64,000 nucleotides of DNA from Arenimonas sp. (GCF_022842045.1 NZ_JALHQI010000005.1:1-64000); one strand, 5' to 3'. Numbered from the stretch's first letter, positions 40,243-55,267 are shown. The notes: generated by a model not told the origin, from the letters alone. A program made the numbers and translations.

Positions 40243-41544
40243 ATGCAAGTTTCGCTCGAGAACACCGCCAACCTGGAACGCCGCCTCACCATCACCCTGC
40301 CGGCGGAGCGCCTCGACGGCGTCGTCGGCAAGCGCCTGGTCGAGATCGCGCGCACCGCGAACATCAAGGGCTTCCGCAAGGGCAAGGTGCCCGCCAAGGT
40401 CATCGAGCAGCGCTTCGGCCCGCAGGTCCGCAGCGAAGCCTACGGCGAGCTGGTCCGCGAGAGCCTCGGCGAGGCCCTGCGCGAGCAGAAGCTGCTGGTC
40501 GCCGGCAACCCGGAGCTGAAGGCCGACCCGGCCGCCGCCGAAGGCGAGATCCGCTTCACCGCCACCTTCGAGGTCGTGCCCGATTTCGGCACCATCGACC
40601 CGACGCAGCTCAAGGTCGTGCGCACCACGTCGTCCATCGAGGACACCGACATCGACGGCATGATCGAGACCCTGCGCGCCCAGCGCCGCACCTGGGTCGC
40701 GGTCGAGCGTCCGGCGCAGCCGGGCGACCTGCTCGCGGTCGAGACCGTCGCCACCAGCGGCGAGCTGCGCATGCCGCCCGAGGGCAGCGACAAGGGCAAC
40801 ACCGTGCTGGGTTCGGGCGTGATGCTGCCCGAGCTCGAGGCCGCGCTGGCCGGCATGTCCGCCGGCGACGAGCGCGAGGTCGACATGACCTTCCCGGCCG
40901 ACTGGCGCGCCACCGAGCTGGCCGGCAAGTCCGCCAAGGTCCAGCTCAAGGTGCACAAGGTCTCCGAGCCGCACCTGCCCGAGATCGACGAAGCCTTCGT
41001 CAAGAGCTTCGGCATCAAGAACGGCAAGATCGAGCAGTTCCGCAAGGAAGTGCGCGCCAACCTCGAGCGCGAGCTCAAGGGCACCCTGATGTCTCGCCTG
41101 CGCGCCGAAGTCGCCTCGAAGCTGGTGGCCGCCTACAGCAGCGTCGAGCTGCCGCCGCGCCTGATCCAGGCCGAGGCCCGCAACATGGCCGCCGCCGCCG
41201 AGCAGCAGGCCCGCCAGCAGGGCCAGGCCAACGCCAAGGCCGACCCGGAGATGTTTATGGCCGCCGCCCGCAACCGCGTCGCCGCGGGGCTGCTGGTCGG
41301 CGAGGTCGCCCGCCAGAACAACCTCAAGCTCGACGGCCGCCGCCTGAACGAGACCCTGCAGCTGATCGCCTCGACCTACGAGGAGCCGGAGCAGGTCGTT
41401 GAACTCTACAAGAACGACCCCAACCTCATGCAGGGCCTCCGGAACCGCGTGATGGAAGAGCAGGTGATCGACTGGATCGCCGAGCGGGCCGACGCGACCG
41501 AGCAGGCGCTGAGCTTCACCGAACTGATGCGCCCGGCCGCGTAA
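40243..41544 (+). CDS. tig: Trigger factor
   Basis: [32 protein letters not shown]..., upstream of clpP-clpX-lon. Confidence 0.97.
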   Translation: MQVSLENTANLERRLTITLPAERLDGVVGKRLVEIARTANIKGFRKGKVPAKVIEQRFGPQVRSEAYGELVRESLGEALREQKLLVAGNPELKADPAAAEGEIRFTATFEVVPDFGTIDPTQLKVVRTTSSIEDTDIDGMIETLRAQRRTWVAVERPAQPGDLLAVETVATSGELRMPPEGSDKGNTVLGSGVMLPELEAALAGMSAGDEREVDMTFPADWRATELAGKSAKVQLKVHKVSEPHLPEIDEAFVKSFGIKNGKIEQFRKEVRANLERELKGTLMSRLRAEVASKLVAAYSSVELPPRLIQAEARNMAAAAEQQARQQGQANAKADPEMFMAAARNRVAAGLLVGEVARQNNLKLDGRRLNETLQLIASTYEEPEQVVELYKNDPNLMQGLRNRVMEEQVIDWIAERADATEQALSFTELMRPAA

Positions 41545-41570
41545 ACTCGGCCAAAACGGAGGAACGTCCC

Positions 41571-42194
41571 ATGGAACCGATCAAGGGCTTGAACCTGGTG
41601 CCGATGGTGGTCGAGCAGACCAGCCGCGGCGAGCGGGCGTACGACATCTACTCGCGCCTGCTCAAGGAGCGCGTGATCTTCCTGGTCGGCCCCATCGACG
41701 ACTACATGGCGAACGTGATCGTCGCCCAGCTGCTGTTCCTCGAGGCCGAGAACCCCGAGAAGGACATCAGCCTGTACATCAACTCGCCCGGTGGCATCGT
41801 CACCGCCGGCCTGGCGATCTACGACACCATGCGCTTCATCAAGCCCGACGTGAGCACCATCTGCGTCGGCCAGGCCGCCAGCATGGGTTCCTTCCTGCTC
41901 GCCGCCGGCACCAAGGGCAAGCGCTACATCCTCCCGAACTCGCGCGTCATGATCCACCAGCCCTCGGGCGGCGCCCAGGGCCAGGCCAGCGACATCGCGA
42001 TCCAGGCCAAGGAGATCCTGTTCCTGCGCGAGCGCCTGAACAAGGAACTGTCCGACAACACCGGGCAGCCGATCGACAAGATCGAGCGCGACGTCGAGCG
42101 CGACTACTTCATGTCGTCGGAAGAGGCCAAGGCCTACGGCGTCGTGGACGCGGTCATCAGCTCGCGGCCCGACGACACCGTCCAGGCCGGCTGA
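41571..42194 (+). CDS. clpP: ATP-dependent Clp protease proteolytic subunit
   Basis: [50 protein letters not shown]. Confidence 0.98.
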   Translation: MEPIKGLNLVPMVVEQTSRGERAYDIYSRLLKERVIFLVGPIDDYMANVIVAQLLFLEAENPEKDISLYINSPGGIVTAGLAIYDTMRFIKPDVSTICVGQAASMGSFLLAAGTKGKRYILPNSRVMIHQPSGGAQGQASDIAIQAKEILFLRERLNKELSDNTGQPIDKIERDVERDYFMSSEEAKAYGVVDAVISSRPDDTVQAG

Positions 42195-42308
42195 CCCGCC
42201 ACGAACGCCGCCTTCACGCCCCGATCCGGCCCCGTCCGGACCGGGGTTTGACCATTGGCGGCCTGTGATATTCTCGATTCCGACCCATTCCACCAGGGCA
42301 ACCAGAGC

Positions 42309-43604
<1,296 letters not shown>

Positions 43605-43629
43605 GCCGGGCCACGCAAGTGCTTGAATC

Positions 43630-43660
43630 CCGGGCCGGTCTTTCCGGCCCGTTTCTTTTC
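43630..43660 (+). terminator. Terminator after clpX
   Basis: CGGGCCGG-TCTTT-CCGGCCCGTTTCTTTT. Confidence 0.8.
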
Positions 43661-43744
43661 CGCGCGAAAAACTTGCAAGCGGCGTCCCGGGCCCCCATAA
43701 CCTGAGCCATAGCGGGGCCCCCGGCCCCCGACGGAGCCAATCCC

Positions 43745-46180
<2,436 letters not shown>

Positions 46181-46389
46181 TCGCGACGCACCGCAAGCCC
46201 CTGAAACCCGCGAAATATCTGGCTTTCGCGTATTGCGCGGTCAAAATGCGGCTGGTATAAATCATCCAACCTTCGCACCGGAAACGTCCGGGTGCGCTGG
46301 CACAGGTGGATCGATGCCGCGCCCCAGGCCATTGCCGGGCCGGCCCGGTTTTTCAGAATGCGGGTAACCCCCCGCCCAGGGAGTCAATA

Positions 46390-46662
46390 ATGAACAAAGC
46401 CGAATTTACGAGTGCCGTCGCCGATGGCGCCGAGCTGTCCAAGGCTGACGCCGGCCGCGCTGTCGACGCCATGATCGAAGTGATCAAGAAGGCGCTCAAG
46501 AAGGGCGAAACCATCACTCTGGTGGGCTTTGGCACCTTCTCCGTCCGCAAGCGCGCCGCCCGCCAGGGCCGCAACCCGCAGACCGGCGACACCATCAAGA
46601 TCAAGGCTTCCAAAAATCCTGCGTTCAAGGCTGGCAAAGCCCTTAAGGATGCTGTAAACTGA
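46390..46662 (+). CDS. hupB: DNA-binding protein HU
   Basis: [66 protein letters not shown]. Confidence 0.96.
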   Translation: MNKAEFTSAVADGAELSKADAGRAVDAMIEVIKKALKKGETITLVGFGTFSVRKRAARQGRNPQTGDTIKIKASKNPAFKAGKALKDAVN

Positions 46663-46673
46663 GCGTCTTGTAG

Positions 46674-46748
46674 GGGTGCTTAGCTCAGCGGTAGAGCGTC
46701 GCCCTTACAAGGCGAGGGTCGGGGGTTCGAAACCCTCAGCACCCACCA
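46674..46748 (+). tRNA. tRNA-Val(TAC)
   Basis: GGGTGCT...AGCACCC-A-CCA, loop CTTACAA. Confidence 0.95.
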
Positions 46749-46762
46749 GTAAGTGATTCAGC

Positions 46763-46839
46763 GGAGTGGTAGTTCAGTCGGTTAGAATGCTGGCCTGTCA
46801 CGCCGGAGGTCGCGGGTTCGAGTCCCGTCCACTCCGCCA
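46763..46839 (+). tRNA. tRNA-Asp(GTC)
   Basis: GGAGTGG...CCACTCC-G-CCA, loop CTGTCAC. Confidence 0.95.
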
Positions 46840-46847
46840 TATCCTCG

Positions 46848-46879
46848 AGGGCGCCCCACAAGGGCGCCTTCGTTTTTTC
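46848..46879 (+). terminator. Terminator after tRNA-Asp
   Basis: GGCGCCC-CACAA-GGGCGCC-TTCGTTTTTT. Confidence 0.75.
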
Positions 46880-46922
46880 CGGCCCGGGAAACCGGGCTCC
46901 ACCTTCGAACGGCAAAGCCCAC

Positions 46923-48869
46923 ATGCTGCAGCGCATTCGCGACAAGTCCTCGGGTTGGATCGCCTACCTCATCCTTGGCGCCGTCATCGTCACGATGGCG
47001 TTCTTCGGCCTAGAGGCCTATTTCTCCCCGAGAATCGAGACCTACGCCGCCAAGGTCGAAGGTCCCGCCACGTTCTGGATCTTCGGCAAGCAGGAGCGCG
47101 AGATTTCCCAGGAGGAATTCCGCCGCCGCTTCGAGCAGGCCCGCCAGGAGGCACGCCAGCAGCAGGGCGAGGCCTTCGACAGCGCCGCCTTCGAATCCAT
47201 CGAGTCCAAGCGCAACATCCTCGACGGCATGGTGGACAACGCCCTGATGGCGCTGGTGGCCGAGCGCGAAGGCATGACCGTGTCCGACCAGGAAGTGGCC
47301 GACCAGCTAAAGGCGCTGCCTCAGTTCCAGGTCAACGGCGTCTATAGCCCGGACCAGTACCGGCTGTCGCTGGCGGGGCAGGGCCTGACCCACGCCCAGT
47401 TCATGGCGTCGGTGCGCGCCGACCTGGCCAGCCGCACGCTGCCCAACGAGATCGTCGAAAGCGCGATCGCCAGCAACGCCGAGCTCGAGGCTTTCCTCAA
47501 GCTCAGCCAGCAGACCCGTTCGCTGCGCCTGGTGGACCTGCCGACCCCGTCGCTGCCGGCCGAGCCGCCGACCGATGCCGAGCTGCAGGCCTGGTACGAC
47601 GCCAATCCATCGCTGTACCGCAGCGAGGAAAAGGTCGCGGTCGAATACGTGGAGATCGACGGCGCCAGCCTCGAGGTTCCCACCACGGTGGACGAGGCCA
47701 CCCTGCGCGGGCGCTACGAGGAGCTGCGGGCCCGCTACGTGACCGAGCCGCAGCGCGTCGCTTCCCACATCCTGGTTGCCGCCGCCGCGGATGCCGACGC
47801 GGCCACCAACGACGCCGCGCGTGAGCGCGCCGCCGCCCTGGCCGCGCAGGCGCGCGCGCCGGGTGCCGACTTCGCCGCCCTGGCGCGCGAGAACTCCGAC
47901 GACCTGGGCTCCAAGGCCGAGGGCGGCGACCTCGGCTTGGTCGAGGCCGGGCTGTTCGACGCGGCGTTCGAGCAGGCGCTGTTCGCCCTGGATACCGCCG
48001 GCCAGGTCACCGACCCGGTGCGCACCCCGGACGGTTGGCACGTGATCCAGCTGCGTGAACTCACGCCAGGTTCCGAGCGCCCGTTCGAGGAAGTCCGCGC
48101 CGAGCTCGAGGCCGAGTACTTCCAGAACGAGGCCGAGCGCCTGTTCAGCGAGCTCAGCGGGCGCCTGGTGGAGCGCGTCTACAAGGATCCGACCGCACTG
48201 GCACCGTCGGCCGAGGCCTTGGGCCTGCCCGTGCAGCGCACCGCGCTGTTTGGTCGCGGCGGCCTGGACCAGGGGCTGTCGGCGATCGAGGCGGTGCGCG
48301 CCGCGGCCTTCAGCGACGCCCAGAAGACCGAGCGCCAGGTCAGCGACGCCATCGAGATCGGCCCGAACCACATCGTGGTCATCCACGTCGTGGAGCACGT
48401 GCCCGAAGCCGCGATCCCGTTCGCGGAGGTCAAGGACCGCGTGCTGTCCGACTACAACGCCGATCGCCTGGCCCAGGCCTCGCAGGCGCAGGCCGAGGCG
48501 CTGCTCGAGCGTGCCCGCGCGGGCGAAGCGCTCGACGCGCTGGCCACCGACGTCGGCCGCACCGTGGCCGAGCTCGAGGACATCGCCCGCCAGGCCGCGC
48601 TGCCGCCGGCGCTGGTGGCGGAGGCCTTCCGCGTCGCGGCGCCGGAGGAGGGCAAGCCCTCGTTCGGCATCGCCAAGGTCGGCCCCGACCGCCACGTGCT
48701 GTTCGAGGTCACCAAGGTCACCCCGGGCGACCTGGCCACGCTGGATGACGCCACCCGCACGATGATCCTCGGCCAGTACGCCCAGGCCCGCGGCCTGGTC
48801 GAGCTGCAGGAGTACACCAAGGCGCTGCGAAAGGTCTACACGGTGCGGGTCGCCGAAGACCGGCTCTGA
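46923..48869 (+). CDS. ppiD: SurA N-terminal/parvulin periplasmic chaperone PpiD
   Basis: MLQRIRDKSSGWIAYLILGAVIVTMAFFGLEAYF; parvulin domain VASHILVAAAADADA...SDDLGSKAEGGDLG. Confidence 0.95.
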   Translation: MLQRIRDKSSGWIAYLILGAVIVTMAFFGLEAYFSPRIETYAAKVEGPATFWIFGKQEREISQEEFRRRFEQARQEARQQQGEAFDSAAFESIESKRNILDGMVDNALMALVAEREGMTVSDQEVADQLKALPQFQVNGVYSPDQYRLSLAGQGLTHAQFMASVRADLASRTLPNEIVESAIASNAELEAFLKLSQQTRSLRLVDLPTPSLPAEPPTDAELQAWYDANPSLYRSEEKVAVEYVEIDGASLEVPTTVDEATLRGRYEELRARYVTEPQRVASHILVAAAADADAATNDAARERAAALAAQARAPGADFAALARENSDDLGSKAEGGDLGLVEAGLFDAAFEQALFALDTAGQVTDPVRTPDGWHVIQLRELTPGSERPFEEVRAELEAEYFQNEAERLFSELSGRLVERVYKDPTALAPSAEALGLPVQRTALFGRGGLDQGLSAIEAVRAAAFSDAQKTERQVSDAIEIGPNHIVVIHVVEHVPEAAIPFAEVKDRVLSDYNADRLAQASQAQAEALLERARAGEALDALATDVGRTVAELEDIARQAALPPALVAEAFRVAAPEEGKPSFGIAKVGPDRHVLFEVTKVTPGDLATLDDATRTMILGQYAQARGLVELQEYTKALRKVYTVRVAEDRL

Positions 48870-48886
48870 GGCTGGGTCGTCGCAAA

Positions 48887-48917
48887 AAGAAAAGGCCCGG
48901 GAATCCCGGGCCTTTTT
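48887..48917. terminator. Bidirectional terminator between convergent ppiD and fabI
   Basis: AAAAGGCCCGGG-AATC-CCGGGCCTTTTT. Confidence 0.85.
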
Positions 48918-48939
48918 CATTGATGCCTGGCGCGACGGA

Positions 48940-49731
48940 TCAGTCGATGCTGATGCCCGTCATGCCCAGGATGTTGTAGCCACAGTCGACATAGGTCACT
49001 TCGCCGGTGACGCCGGCCGCGAGGTCCGAGCACAGGAAGGCGCCGACGTTGCCGACATCCTCGATGGTGACGTTGCGGCGAAGCGGCGCGGTTTCCGCCA
49101 CGTGGGTGAGCATCTTGCGCAGGTTGCCCACGCCCGAGGCCGCCAGGGTCTTGATGGGCCCGGCCGAGATCGCGTTGACGCGGGTGCCTTCCGGGCCGAG
49201 GTTCATGGCCAGGTAGCGCACGTTGGCCTCGAGGCTGGCCTTGGCCAGGCCCATCACGTTGTAGCTGGCCAGCGCGCGCTCGGCGCCCAGGTAGCTCAGC
49301 GTCAGGATGCTGCCGCCGCGGCCCTTCATCATCGGCCGGCCGGCCTTGGCCAGCGCCGCCAGCGAGTAGCTGGAGATGTCGTGGGCGATGCGGAAGTTCT
49401 CGCGCGTGAGGTTGTCCAGGAACCCGCCCTCGAGCGCCTCGCGCGGCGCGAAGCCGACCGAGTGCACCAGGATGTCGAAGCCGTCCCAGTGCTTGCCGAG
49501 CTCGGCATACATCGCGTCGATCTGCGCGTCCTCGGCCACGTCCAACGGCAGCACGATGCTGGAGCCGCAGTCGGCCGCGGCGGCCTCGACGCGCGACTTG
49601 AGCTTGTCGTTCTGGTAAGTGAAGGCCAGTTCGGCGCCCTCACGATGCATGGCCTCGGCGATGCCGCTGGCGATGGAGCGTTGGCTGGCGATACCCACGA
49701 TCAGGGCGCGCTTGCCGGTCAAGAATCCCAT
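48940..49731 (-). CDS. fabI: Enoyl-ACP reductase (NADH) FabI
   Basis: [42 protein letters not shown]6-K region [14 protein letters not shown]. Confidence 0.95.
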   Translation of the reverse strand: MGFLTGKRALIVGIASQRSIASGIAEAMHREGAELAFTYQNDKLKSRVEAAAADCGSSIVLPLDVAEDAQIDAMYAELGKHWDGFDILVHSVGFAPREALEGGFLDNLTRENFRIAHDISSYSLAALAKAGRPMMKGRGGSILTLSYLGAERALASYNVMGLAKASLEANVRYLAMNLGPEGTRVNAISAGPIKTLAASGVGNLRKMLTHVAETAPLRRNVTIEDVGNVGAFLCSDLAAGVTGEVTYVDCGYNILGMTGISID

Positions 49732-49819
49732 GGTTTCCTCCCGATGGCCGCCCTACCGGCGGCGAGTGGCCGGTAGTTTGAACCGCGGCGGGCCATACCG
49801 CCAAGCATGGTGGCGCGCC

Positions 49820-51022
49820 TCAGGGGTCGATGCGGATCACCTGGCCCGGGCGCAGGATCGAACGGCCAGTGAGTCCATTGATCTCGAACAGGGCGCGCAG
49901 TGGCACGCCGTAGCGCGCCGCTATCCGCGACAGCGTGTCGCCGCGCCGGACCTCGTGCACGCGGCCGGCGTCGCCGGCGGGCGTCGCCATGGACTGGGAC
50001 GCGGTCCCTTCGCCCGTGCCGCCGGCCGCCTGCGCCAGCTGCGCCAGCGCCGTCACCGGCGCCAGCACGTCGCGCGGCACGCCCGCGACCACGCGTCCCT
50101 GGCGATAGGCGGGGTTGAGTGCACGCAGTGCGGAGGCATCCACGCCCAGCCGCACGGCCGCCTGGTCCAGGCTGTTTACGCCCGCCGGCAGCGCCACCCG
50201 CGCCAGTGGCGTGAAGCGCGCCTCGCGGGGCAGCACCAGGCCATGTCGCTCGGGTTTGTCGAACAAACAGGCCAGCGCGTGCAGCTTGGCGACGTAGTCG
50301 TAGGTGGTGTTGGACAGGCCGCGCGGCAGCCGGCTCTCGCCCGACACGCGATGGTCGCCGCTGTTGCGGAAGGCGCGCAGGACGCGGTACTCGCCGGCGT
50401 TGTAGCCCATCGCCATCGCCCGCCACTCGCCGTCGAACAGCCCGTCGAGGGTCTCCAGGTAGGACAGCGCGGCGTCCGTGGATTCCACCGGCGACAGCCG
50501 GCCGTCGTAGCCGGGCTGTATGCGGATGCCGTGGTTGCGCGCAGTGCTGGCGATCATCTGCCACATGCCCGCAGGCCCGCCCGGGCCGATCGCGGCCGGC
50601 CGGTACCAACTCTCGACGATCGGCACCAGGGCGAATTCCCCCGGCAGGTCGCGGCGCTCGACTTCCTCGACCACGTAGCCCATCAGCGGCAGGATCTGCT
50701 CGATTTGGCGGGCGAAGCTGGCCGGATGGCCGGCATAGCGCTTGCGCCAGAGCCGGTTGTGGTTGCCCTTGACGCAGATCGGGTCCGAAAACCGCGCCCG
50801 CATCCGGTCGAAGACCTCGGCGCCGGTGTCGATCGGGTCCGGCGCCGCCTCGGCGGCCGGCTCCGCCGGCGGTGTGGGTTTTGTTTGCGGCGTCGCGGCG
50901 CCGGGCACCACCCGCACCGGCGTCGCCGGCTCCAAGGGTTCGAGCGGATCGGGCCTCACCGTCGGCTGGCACGCGGCCAGCACCAGCAGCAGGAAAGCCA
51001 GGGCGATGCGGTTCGGTTTCAT
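49820..51022 (-). CDS. mltD: Membrane-bound lytic murein transglycosylase D-like lipoprotein
   Basis: Lipobox LLVLAACQ; SLT region LVPIVESWYRPAAIGPGGPAGMWQMIASTARNHGI; C-terminal LysM VRRGDTLSRIAARYGV. Confidence 0.9.
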   Translation of the reverse strand: MKPNRIALAFLLLVLAACQPTVRPDPLEPLEPATPVRVVPGAATPQTKPTPPAEPAAEAAPDPIDTGAEVFDRMRARFSDPICVKGNHNRLWRKRYAGHPASFARQIEQILPLMGYVVEEVERRDLPGEFALVPIVESWYRPAAIGPGGPAGMWQMIASTARNHGIRIQPGYDGRLSPVESTDAALSYLETLDGLFDGEWRAMAMGYNAGEYRVLRAFRNSGDHRVSGESRLPRGLSNTTYDYVAKLHALACLFDKPERHGLVLPREARFTPLARVALPAGVNSLDQAAVRLGVDASALRALNPAYRQGRVVAGVPRDVLAPVTALAQLAQAAGGTGEGTASQSMATPAGDAGRVHEVRRGDTLSRIAARYGVPLRALFEINGLTGRSILRPGQVIRIDP

Positions 51023-51789
51023 CCGGTGAATCCATCCTTCCATTGGCGCAGCGCGGCGAACGCCTCGATGCGGTTCGCGGGCGCCCGGCCCAGGTGCGTG
51101 GCCAGCCGAGCCTGCAGCGCCGGCTGGTCGACGCGCAGGAAGGGGTTTCCCGCGCGTTCGATCGCCAGCGTGCTCGGCAGGCTCGGTTGCCCGGCACGGC
51201 GCAGCCCGGCCACGTGCGCCAGCCAGTCCTCGCGGGCCGGGTTGTCGGGTTCCACCGCCCGGGCGAAGCGGCCGTTGGCCTCGGTGTATTCATGCCCGCA
51301 GCAGACCCGGGTGTCGGCGGGCAGGGCGGCCAGGCGCTCCAGCGAAGCCAGGAACTGCGCCGGCTCGCCTTCGAACATCCGGCCGCAGCCGAGGCTGAAA
51401 AGCGTGTCGCCGCAGAACAGGTGGCCGGCGCCGTGGAAGGCGACATGGCTCCGCGTGTGCCCGGGTACGGCAAGCACGTCGAAGGTCGCGCCCAGCGCCG
51501 GCACTTCCACCCGGTCGCCGTCGCCGACGCGGACCACCTCGCCGGGGATGCGCGCATCGTCCGGACCATAGGCGGGAATACCCAGCGCCGACTGGAGCCG
51601 CGCGGCGCCGCCGACGTGGTCGGCGTGATGGTGGGTCAGCAACAGGGCGACCGGCCGAAGGCCGCCGGCGATGGCGGCCCGCACCGGGGCATCGTCACCC
51701 GGGTCCACCACCACGACGGCCCCGTCCGGCCCGCCCAGGAGCCAGATGTAGTTGTCCTGGAAGGCGGGCAGGGCGATCGCACGCAGCAA
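51019..51789 (-). CDS. gloB: Hydroxyacylglutathione hydrolase (glyoxalase II)
   Basis: ALPAFQDNYIWLL, LLTHHHADHVGG, CGHEYTEAN; TTG start at 51789 inferred (uncertain). Confidence 0.92.
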   Translation of the reverse strand: MLRAIALPAFQDNYIWLLGGPDGAVVVVDPGDDAPVRAAIAGGLRPVALLLTHHHADHVGGAARLQSALGIPAYGPDDARIPGEVVRVGDGDRVEVPALGATFDVLAVPGHTRSHVAFHGAGHLFCGDTLFSLGCGRMFEGEPAQFLASLERLAALPADTRVCCGHEYTEANGRFARAVEPDNPAREDWLAHVAGLRRAGQPSLPSTLAIERAGNPFLRVDQPALQARLATHLGRAPANRIEAFAALRQWKDGFTG

Positions 51790-51831
51790 ACGGGGTGACC
51801 TGGGGCGCGCTGATGACGCAGAATCGCGACC

Positions 51832-52524
51832 ATGCCCCCGGCTCCCGTCCCTCGTCAACCCGACACGCCCGCCGCGGCCTGGTTCGGGCGCGAAGCCACC
51901 CTGCGCATGCTCCACGAGGTCCAGCGCCAGGCCATCCCCGAGCTGACCCGGGTGTTCGGCCACACCGGGCTGTACCTTCGGCCAACGCCCGCGCTGGCGC
52001 CGGTGCTGTCGGGCAACATGCTGGCCAACGTGGTCAGCCTGCACCGTGGTGGCGACGGGTTCACGGGCGACCTGGCCTGCCGCGACGGCCAGCTGCCGAT
52101 CGCCAGCGGCTGCGTGTCCCTGGTCTACGGCCTGTTCGTGCTCGAGACCTCGGCGGCGCCGACGGCCCTGCTGGACGAAGTGGCGCGGGTACTCAAGCCC
52201 GAAGGCGTGGCAATCCTGCTGACGCTGAACCCGTGGAGCCCGGTGAGGTTGCGCTGGGGCTTCCGCGGCCTGGTGGCGCGCGACCCGGCCGCCGTGGCCG
52301 CCGACGTCCGGGCGGCCGGCCTCGAAGTGCAGCGGCGCCGGGGAGTCGGACCGCTATGGTCCAGTTCCAAGGCAGTGGACCTGGCGGTCCGGGGCCGCGA
52401 TCATCCGTGGTCGGGCCTGCGCATGGCCAGCCTGCTGGTGGCGCGGCGCCGCGACCCCGGGATGACCCCGCTGCGCGCTGGTTCGCCCGCCCTGAAGTTC
52501 CGCCCCGGCATGAGTGCCGGCTGA
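51832..52524 (+). CDS. Class I SAM-dependent methyltransferase-like protein
   Basis: 230 aa; lies between gloB and rnhA, as in related genomes; [53 protein letters not shown]. Confidence 0.8.
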   Translation: MPPAPVPRQPDTPAAAWFGREATLRMLHEVQRQAIPELTRVFGHTGLYLRPTPALAPVLSGNMLANVVSLHRGGDGFTGDLACRDGQLPIASGCVSLVYGLFVLETSAAPTALLDEVARVLKPEGVAILLTLNPWSPVRLRWGFRGLVARDPAAVAADVRAAGLEVQRRRGVGPLWSSSKAVDLAVRGRDHPWSGLRMASLLVARRRDPGMTPLRAGSPALKFRPGMSAG

Positions 52525-52549
52525 CACGATGCAACGCATGGAAGCCCGA

Positions 52550-52984
52550 ATGAAATCCGTAGAAATCCACACCGACGGTGCTTGCCTCGGCAACCCCGGA
52601 CCCGGCGGCTGGGGCGCACTGCTGCGCCATGGCGACACCGAGCGCGAGCTCGCCGGCGGCGAGGCCAACACCACCAACAACCGCATGGAGCTGCTGGCGG
52701 CCATCATGGCGCTGGAGGCGCTGAAGTCGCCCTGCGAGGTCGTGCTCTCGACCGACTCGCAGTACGTGCAGAAAGGCATCGGCGAATGGCTGCCGAACTG
52801 GATCCGCCGCGGCTGGAAGACCGCCGGGGGCGAGCCGGTCAAGAACAAAGACCTCTGGGAGCGCCTGCAGGCCGCCGCCCAGCCGCACAAGGTGCAGTGG
52901 AAGTGGGTCAAGGGCCACGCCGGCCACGTCGAGAATGAACGCGTGGACCAGCTCGCCCGCGCCGCCGCCGAAAAATTCCGCTGA
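52550..52984 (+). CDS. rnhA: Ribonuclease HI
   Basis: [48 protein letters not shown]. Confidence 0.97.
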   Translation: MKSVEIHTDGACLGNPGPGGWGALLRHGDTERELAGGEANTTNNRMELLAAIMALEALKSPCEVVLSTDSQYVQKGIGEWLPNWIRRGWKTAGGEPVKNKDLWERLQAAAQPHKVQWKWVKGHAGHVENERVDQLARAAAEKFR

Positions 52985-52992
52985 GGCCCGCC

Positions 52993-53700
52993 ATGCGCCA
53001 GATCGTGCTCGACACCGAAACCACCGGCCTGTCCTGGGAAAAGGGCAACCGCATCGTCGAGGTCGGCTGCATCGAGCTCATCGAGCGGCGCCCGACCGGC
53101 CGCCAGTTCCAGCGCTACTTCAACCCCGGCCGCGAGATGGAGCCGGGGGCGCAGGAAGTGACCGGCCTGAGCCTGGACTTCCTGCGCGACAAGCCGCGCT
53201 TCGAGACCGTCATCGACGAGCTGCTCGGGTTCATCGCCGGCGCCGAGCTGATCATCCACAACGCCAGCTTCGACGTCGGCTTCCTCAACCATGAGCTTTC
53301 GCTGGCCGGCGCACACTATGGTCGCCTCGAGGACCACGCCAGCGTGCTCGATACGCTGGCGATGGCGCGCGAGCGCTTCCCGGGCCAGCGCAATTCGCTT
53401 GACGCGCTGTGCAAGCGCCTGGGCGTCGACAACGGCCACCGCAAGCTGCACGGCGCATTGCTCGACGCCGAGCTGCTGGCCGAGGTCTACCTGGGCCTGA
53501 CTGCGGGCCAGGGCGACCTGGGCCTGGCGCCGCTGGGCGAACCGGAGGCCGCGGCGCGACTGCCCGGGGCCGTGGCCATCCCGGCCGCGCCGCGCCGCGT
53601 GCTGCGCGCCAGCGACGCCGAGCTGGCCGCGCACGAGGCCCGGCTGCAGAAGATCACGGCCAAGGCCGGCAAATGCCTGTGGCCCGGGCCGGCGGCCTGA
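52993..53700 (+). CDS. dnaQ: DNA polymerase III epsilon subunit
   Basis: RQIVLDTETTGLSWEKGNRIVEVGCIEL (ExoI), HNASFDVGFLNHEL, HGALLDAELLAEVYLGLTAGQ. Confidence 0.97.
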   Translation: MRQIVLDTETTGLSWEKGNRIVEVGCIELIERRPTGRQFQRYFNPGREMEPGAQEVTGLSLDFLRDKPRFETVIDELLGFIAGAELIIHNASFDVGFLNHELSLAGAHYGRLEDHASVLDTLAMARERFPGQRNSLDALCKRLGVDNGHRKLHGALLDAELLAEVYLGLTAGQGDLGLAPLGEPEAAARLPGAVAIPAAPRRVLRASDAELAAHEARLQKITAKAGKCLWPGPAA

Positions 53701-53746
53701 CGCGTTTGGTGGATAATCGGCCGGAGCCACTGGCCTTGGGGTCGCC

Positions 53747-55267
53747 TTGAACGCCACCGTCCTGCTCACCTCGGTCGACATCAACATCCCGGGCTACCGC
53801 ATCCTGCGGCCGATCGGCGAGGGCGGCATGGCCTCGGTGTTCCTGGCCATGCAGGAGTCGCTCGACCGCGAGGTCGCGCTCAAGGTGATGTCGCCGGTGC
53901 TGGCCGCCAACGCCGAGTTCGCCGGCCGCTTCGTGGTCGAAGGCAAGATCACCGCCAAGCTGCAGCACCCGAACCTGGTGACGGTGTACGACATCGGCAG
54001 CCACAACGGCGTGTATTACTTGGCCGCTGAATACATCCCGGGCGGCACGCTGAAGGAGCGCATCGCCGCGGGCGACCTCAGCGTCGCGCACGTGCTCGAC
54101 ATCGCCACCGACATCGCGCAGGGCCTGGATTTCGCCCACGAGAAGGGCTTCGTGCACCGCGACGTCAAGCCGGGCAATGTGCTGTTCCGCAAGGATGGCC
54201 GCGTGGTGCTGGCCGACTTCGGCATCGCCAAGGCCATGGACGGCAGCAACAGCTCCACGGTCGCCGGTGCGTCGATCGGCACGCCCGACTACATGAGCCC
54301 GGAGCAGGCGCGCGGCGAGCCGGTGGACGGCCGTTCCGACCTCTACAGCCTCGGCACCGTGCTTTACGAGATGCTGGTCGGTGCGCCGCCCTACCAGGCC
54401 GCCGATCCGTTCACCGTCGCGTTGATGCACGTCACGCATCCCGTGCCGAGGCTGCCGGCGCCGCACGAATGGCTGCAGCCGCTGCTCGATGGCCTGATGG
54501 CCAAGGAGGCGGGCCAGCGCTTCAACACCGGCGCCGCGTTCATCGAGGCGCTGCATCGCGTGGTGTCGAACTCGCCCGAAGCGGCGGCAATCCAGGAAAC
54601 CCGCGCGCGCAAGCCGGGCGCCGGGCAGCGCATCGCCAGCGGCGCCGCCACCCAGCAGCGCACGCGCGTCAGCGTGGCGCGCGCCGGCAAACGACGGGCC
54701 TGGGTGCTGCCGGTGGCCGGACTGACCGGCCTGTTCGTGGTGGCGGTGCTGGCCTGGTGGCTGCTGTCGCCGTCGGCGGAGCCCGCCGGTGCAGCGGCGG
54801 ACGTCGCCGGGGCACGCCCCGACGCACGGCAGGTCGATGCGCCGGACGACCCCGGATTGCCGGCCGATTTCCAGATGCCCAAGCCGGTCGATGCCGGCGA
54901 CGCCGATGAAGTCGCGCGCCTGCTCAATGCCGCCGACCAGCTCTTCGAGTACGGCACCCGGACCGAGCCAGGCCGCAAACTGACCCTGCCCGATGACGAC
55001 AGCGCGCTGGGCTACTACCGCCAGGCGCTGCGCCTGGATCCCGAGAACGCGCGCGCGAAGGCCGGCATCGCGGGCATCGTCGCGTTCTACCGCAGCTTCG
55101 GCCACAAGGCCTGCGCGGCCGGCCGCTGGGCGCAATGCGGCGTCATCGTGCGCGCCGGGCTGGCGGTGGATCCCGCCGATGCCTACCTGCTCGGACTCCA
55201 GGACGCCGTCACCAGCGGCGAAGCGGGCGAGGAGCCTACGCTGCCGCCGGCACCACCCGCGGGCTGA
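53747..55267 (+). CDS. Transmembrane serine/threonine protein kinase (PknB-like)
   Basis: IGEGGMASVFLA, VALKVMS, FVHRDVKPGNVLF, LADFGIAKAM, GTPDYMSPEQARG; TM helix AWVLPVAGLTGLFVVAVLAWWLL then TPR-like extracytoplasmic tail. Confidence 0.93.
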   Translation: MNATVLLTSVDINIPGYRILRPIGEGGMASVFLAMQESLDREVALKVMSPVLAANAEFAGRFVVEGKITAKLQHPNLVTVYDIGSHNGVYYLAAEYIPGGTLKERIAAGDLSVAHVLDIATDIAQGLDFAHEKGFVHRDVKPGNVLFRKDGRVVLADFGIAKAMDGSNSSTVAGASIGTPDYMSPEQARGEPVDGRSDLYSLGTVLYEMLVGAPPYQAADPFTVALMHVTHPVPRLPAPHEWLQPLLDGLMAKEAGQRFNTGAAFIEALHRVVSNSPEAAAIQETRARKPGAGQRIASGAATQQRTRVSVARAGKRRAWVLPVAGLTGLFVVAVLAWWLLSPSAEPAGAAADVAGARPDARQVDAPDDPGLPADFQMPKPVDAGDADEVARLLNAADQLFEYGTRTEPGRKLTLPDDDSALGYYRQALRLDPENARAKAGIAGIVAFYRSFGHKACAAGRWAQCGVIVRAGLAVDPADAYLLGLQDAVTSGEAGEEPTLPPAPPAG

